Position numbers and translations under genes: made by a program
In this document: positions 61,037 through 64,000 of the stretch, one piece after another
How positions within the stretch are numbered: position 1 is the first letter of the stretch
Layout of the letters: each line of letters starts with the position of its first letter
Origin: Actinomadura sp. K4S16
GTDB lineage: Bacteria; Actinomycetota; Actinomycetes; Streptosporangiales; Streptosporangiaceae
Reading direction: 5' to 3'
Length of the DNA stretch: 64,000 nucleotides
NCBI RefSeq assembly: GCF_008327685.1
Contig: NZ_BDDE01000016.1
Span: 372,001 to 436,000 of the forward strand
Notes under the pieces: generated by a model
Seen by the model: only the letters and a program-made list of their open reading frames with translations
What the model was told of the DNA's origin: nothing
The model's database searches: none

Positions 61037-63658
61037 GTGACACAGCCCAGCAATGAGCGCGGCCAGGGCGCCGCCGCGGACGTCGACCTTCCCACCCAGT
61101 ACCGACCGGCCGAGGTAGAGGGCCGGCTCTACGAGCGGTGGGTATCGGCGGGGCTGTTCACCGCCGATCCCGAGCGCGCGCCGGAGCGGCCCGCCTTCTC
61201 CATCGTGATCCCGCCGCCGAACGTGACCGGTTCGCTGCACATGGGCCACGCCCTCGACCACTCCATCCAGGACACCCTCGTCCGGCGCCGCCGGATGCAG
61301 GGCCACGAGGTGGCGTGGGTGCCGGGCATGGACCACGCGGGCATCGCCACGCAGATCGTGGTGGAGCGCGGGCTCGCCAAGGAGGGGCTGTCGCGGCACG
61401 ACCTCGGCCGCGCCGACTTCGTCGAGCGCATCTGGCGGTGGAAGGCGGAGTCCGGGGGCCGCATCCTCGGCCAGATGCGCCGCCTCGGCGACAGCGTCGA
61501 CTGGACGCGCGAGGCGTTCACGATGGACGACGACCGCGCCCGCGCCGTCCGGACGATCTTCAAGCGGCTGTTCGACGACGGGCTCATCTACCGCGCCGAG
61601 CGCATCATCAACTGGTGCCCGCGCTGCCTGACGGCCCTGTCGGACATCGAGGTCGAGCACGAGGAGGTCGACGGCGAGCTGGTCTCGCTCCGGTACGGGT
61701 CGGGCGAGGACGAGATCGTCGTCGCGACCACCCGGGCGGAGACGATGCTCGGCGACACCGCCGTGGCCGTCCACCCGGAGGACGCCCGGTACGCGCACAT
61801 GGTCGGGCGGGAGATCGAGCTCCCGCTGACCGGCCGCCGCATCCCGGTCGTCGCCGACGAGCACGTCGACCCCGCGTTCGGCACCGGCGCCGTCAAGGTG
61901 ACGCCCGCGCACGACCCGAACGACTTCGAGATCGGGCGCCGGCACTCGCTGCCGTCCCTGTCGGTCATGGACGAGCGGGGCGTCGTCACCGCGCCCGGCC
62001 CCTTCGAGGGCCTCGACCGGTTCGAGGCCCGCCCGGCGGTCGTGGCCGCGCTGCGCGAGCAGGGCCGGATCGTCAAGGAGGTCCGCCCCTACAAGCACTC
62101 GGTCGGGCACTGCCAGCGCTGCGCCACGGTCGTCGAGCCGCGCGTGTCGCTCCAGTGGTTCGTGAAGGTCGAGTCGCTGGCGCGGGCCGCGGGCGACGCC
62201 GTCCGCGACGGCCGCGTGAAGATCCACCCGCCGGAGATGGCGTCCCGCTACTTCGAGTGGGTCGACAACATGCACGACTGGTGCATCAGCCGGCAGCTGT
62301 GGTGGGGGCACCGGATCCCGGTCTGGTACGGGCCGGACGGCGAGGTCGTCTGCCCGGGCCCTGACGAGGAGCCGCCCGCCGGCTGGACGCAGGACTCCGA
62401 CGTCCTCGACACGTGGTTCTCGTCCGCGCTGTGGCCGTTCTCCACGCTCGGCTGGCCGGACGAGACCCCCGACCTGAAGCGGTTCTACCCCACGTCCGTC
62501 CTGGTCACGGGATACGACATCCTGTTCTTCTGGGTCGCCCGCATGATGATGTTCGGGCTGTACGCGATGGACGGCGTCCAGCCGTTCGACACCATCGCGC
62601 TGCACGGGATGGTCCGCGACCAGTTCGGCAAGAAGATGTCCAAGTCGTTCGGGAACGTCATCGACCCGCTCGACTGGATCGACGCCTACGGCGCCGACGC
62701 GACCCGCTTCACACTGCTGCGCGGCGCGAACCCGGGCGGCGACGTCCCGGTGGCCGAGGAGTGGGCGCAGGGGTCGCGCAACTTCTGCAACAAGCTGTGG
62801 AACGCGACCCGGTTCGCGCTCATCAACGGCGCGCACGTCCGCGGCGACATGCCTTCCGAGATCTCCACGGTCGACGCCTGGATCCTGTCCCGGCTGCACG
62901 CGGTGATCGAGGAGGTCGACGCGCACCTGGAGGGGTTCGACTTCGCCAAGGCGTGCGAGGCGCTCTACCACTTCGCGTGGGACGAGGTCTGCGACTGGTA
63001 CGTGGAGCTGGCCAAGGTGCAGCTCGCCGACGAGCGCGCCGAGGCGACCCGGCGGGTGCTCGGCGAGGTCCTCGACAACCTGCTGCGGCTGCTGCACCCG
63101 GTCGTCCCGTTCGTGACCGAGGAGCTGTGGACGTCCCTCACCGGCGGGGAGACGGTCGTCACCGCGCCGTGGCCGGCGGCCGACCCGGGGCGGCGCGACG
63201 GCGCCGCGGAGGAGCTCGTCGCCTCGCTCCAGCGGATGGTGACCGAGGTCCGGCGGTTCCGCGCCGACCAGGGTCTCAAGCCCGGCCAGCGGGTCGCCGC
63301 GCGGATCGACTGGAACGGCTCGGCCCTGCACCGCCACGAGGACGGCATCCGCTCGCTGCTGCGCCTCACCGACCCCGAGGACGGCTTCTCCTCGACGGCG
63401 TCCCTGCCGGTCGAGGACGTGAAGGTGCACCTCGACACCGCCGGCGTGATCGACGTCGCCGCCGAGCGCAAGCGGCTGGAGAAGGACCTGGCCGCCGCCC
63501 GCAAGGAGGTCGACCAGGCGCGGCGCAAGCTCGGCAACGAGGCGTTCATGGCCAAGGCGCCCGAGGCGGTCGTCGCGAAGAACCGCGACCGGCTCGCCCA
63601 GGCGGAGGCCGACATCGGCAGGCTGGAGGCTCAGCTGGCCGCGCTCCCGGCGGGCTGA
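61037..63658 (+). CDS. valS: Valyl-tRNA synthetase
   Basis: 873 residues, class I. HIGH-type motif LHMGHALDH near residue 50, KMSKSFGNV at about 532, editing domain (CP1) about 210-340, anticodon-binding domain, and C-terminal coiled coil (KRLEKDLAAARKEVDQARRKL). GTG 61037 is chosen since family similarity begins right after it; the upstream frame from 60944 does not. A normal partner of the clpX region in actinobacteria. Confidence 0.96.
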   Translation: MTQPSNERGQGAAADVDLPTQYRPAEVEGRLYERWVSAGLFTADPERAPERPAFSIVIPPPNVTGSLHMGHALDHSIQDTLVRRRRMQGHEVAWVPGMDHAGIATQIVVERGLAKEGLSRHDLGRADFVERIWRWKAESGGRILGQMRRLGDSVDWTREAFTMDDDRARAVRTIFKRLFDDGLIYRAERIINWCPRCLTALSDIEVEHEEVDGELVSLRYGSGEDEIVVATTRAETMLGDTAVAVHPEDARYAHMVGREIELPLTGRRIPVVADEHVDPAFGTGAVKVTPAHDPNDFEIGRRHSLPSLSVMDERGVVTAPGPFEGLDRFEARPAVVAALREQGRIVKEVRPYKHSVGHCQRCATVVEPRVSLQWFVKVESLARAAGDAVRDGRVKIHPPEMASRYFEWVDNMHDWCISRQLWWGHRIPVWYGPDGEVVCPGPDEEPPAGWTQDSDVLDTWFSSALWPFSTLGWPDETPDLKRFYPTSVLVTGYDILFFWVARMMMFGLYAMDGVQPFDTIALHGMVRDQFGKKMSKSFGNVIDPLDWIDAYGADATRFTLLRGANPGGDVPVAEEWAQGSRNFCNKLWNATRFALINGAHVRGDMPSEISTVDAWILSRLHAVIEEVDAHLEGFDFAKACEALYHFAWDEVCDWYVELAKVQLADERAEATRRVLGEVLDNLLRLLHPVVPFVTEELWTSLTGGETVVTAPWPAADPGRRDGAAEELVASLQRMVTEVRRFRADQGLKPGQRVAARIDWNGSALHRHEDGIRSLLRLTDPEDGFSSTASLPVEDVKVHLDTAGVIDVAAERKRLEKDLAAARKEVDQARRKLGNEAFMAKAPEAVVAKNRDRLAQAEADIGRLEAQLAALPAG

Positions 63659-63786
63659 GCGCGGCGCCGGCGGGCGCATCCTGACAGCGGGGCCAACACG
63701 ACGATCTTTCGGCGCGGCGGCCCCGCCGCCGTTACGATCCGGTAGGGCCTGTAGGCCTTTGCGGCATTGGAAGCATCGGGAGTGCA

Positions 63787-64000
63787 ATGGCCGAATCACC
63801 ACCTCGGTCCGGCATGCCGGACTCCCCGTCCGGCGACGACCTGGACGCGGCGCAGGCCGGCGGGGACGCTTCCGGGCAGGAGGCCGCCCCCGCGCCTTTC
63901 GGCGGCATGCGCCCCTGGTGGTCGGTCGACATGGGCGACGGGACCGGCCCGCACGCGCTGGTGAACGGCACCGGTCCCCAGCCCCTGCCGAGGAACGGCA
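63787..64000 (+). CDS. N-terminal part of an unknown protein (runs off the window)
   Basis: Starts MAESPPRSGMPDSPSGDDLDAAQAGG; acidic, Pro/Gly-rich and disordered for the ~71 residues visible, with a GGMRPWWSVDMGDG segment. No stop before the end of the window. Function unknown. It follows valS by 128 bp where folC is often found in related genomes. Confidence 0.55.
   Translation, partial: MAESPPRSGMPDSPSGDDLDAAQAGGDASGQEAAPAPFGGMRPWWSVDMGDGTGPHALVNGTGPQPLPRNG

Overview
The window is high-GC actinomycete chromosome. The gene families (DUF397/DUF5753 regulator pairs, pSAM2-type integrative element, tig-clpP-clpP-clpX-valS block, many GTG starts, abundant LuxR-type two-component pairs) fit a filamentous actinomycete of the Streptosporangiales/Streptomycetales type. 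A Thermomonosporaceae host such as Actinomadura is my guess, not something the sequence proves.

Layout. (1) 0-4.0 kb: chromosomal genes (GNAT protein, membrane-anchored unknown, APC-type permease). (2) 4.0-35.55 kb: an accretion of two integrated elements beside tRNA-Gly(TCC). Three copies of the tRNA 3' end mark it: a diverged copy at 4001-4040, a perfect 43-bp copy at 22518-22560, and the tRNA itself (35507-35577, minus). Element 1 (about 4.0-22.56 kb) carries a tyrosine integrase with an inserted Cys/His knuckle, a probable orphan nuclease toxin with immunity gene, the ATPase/XRE-DUF5753/DUF397 trio, several unknown genes, a decayed second integrase, a tRNA-Phe 3'-end scar, gene fragments, a MobC-relaxase mobilization operon, and an SDR/MerR pair. 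Element 2 (22.5-35.55 kb) is a well-preserved pSAM2-like AICE: GntR regulator, Pra-like activator, two small paralogs, FtsK-type TraSA, RepSA, Xis and Int. Its accessory genes are a PIN-domain protein divergent from a DUF6414-like protein, and an XRE-TPR regulator coupled to a 2H phosphoesterase. Each element has its own pair of repeated decamer/heptamer arms flanking its att cores, which independently supports both boundaries. (3) 35.5-64 kb: core chromosome with tRNA-Gly, tRNA-Pro, a VOC protein, a stand-alone alaS, HxlR/YceI, HAD and alpha/beta hydrolases, TetR/SDR pair, a secreted GH18 chitinase, MarR/cupin pair, two histidine kinase-response regulator pairs, Tex, an EamA-type transporter, tig, two clpP, clpX, a TetR/SGNH pair, valS and the start of an unknown gene.

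The most unusual signal is a roughly 130-nt structured element present once in each mobile element, in opposite orientations (10832-10961 plus; 23135-23259 minus). An 18-nt head and the hairpin loop region are conserved while the outer stem has changed by compensatory substitutions. This suggests a conserved non-coding RNA or DNA hairpin of these elements. The toxin-immunity pair at 6.2-8.0 kb and the PIN/DUF6414 pair at 23.8-25.5 kb are the best candidates for conflict systems. All assignments come from reading the sequence; no database search was run.
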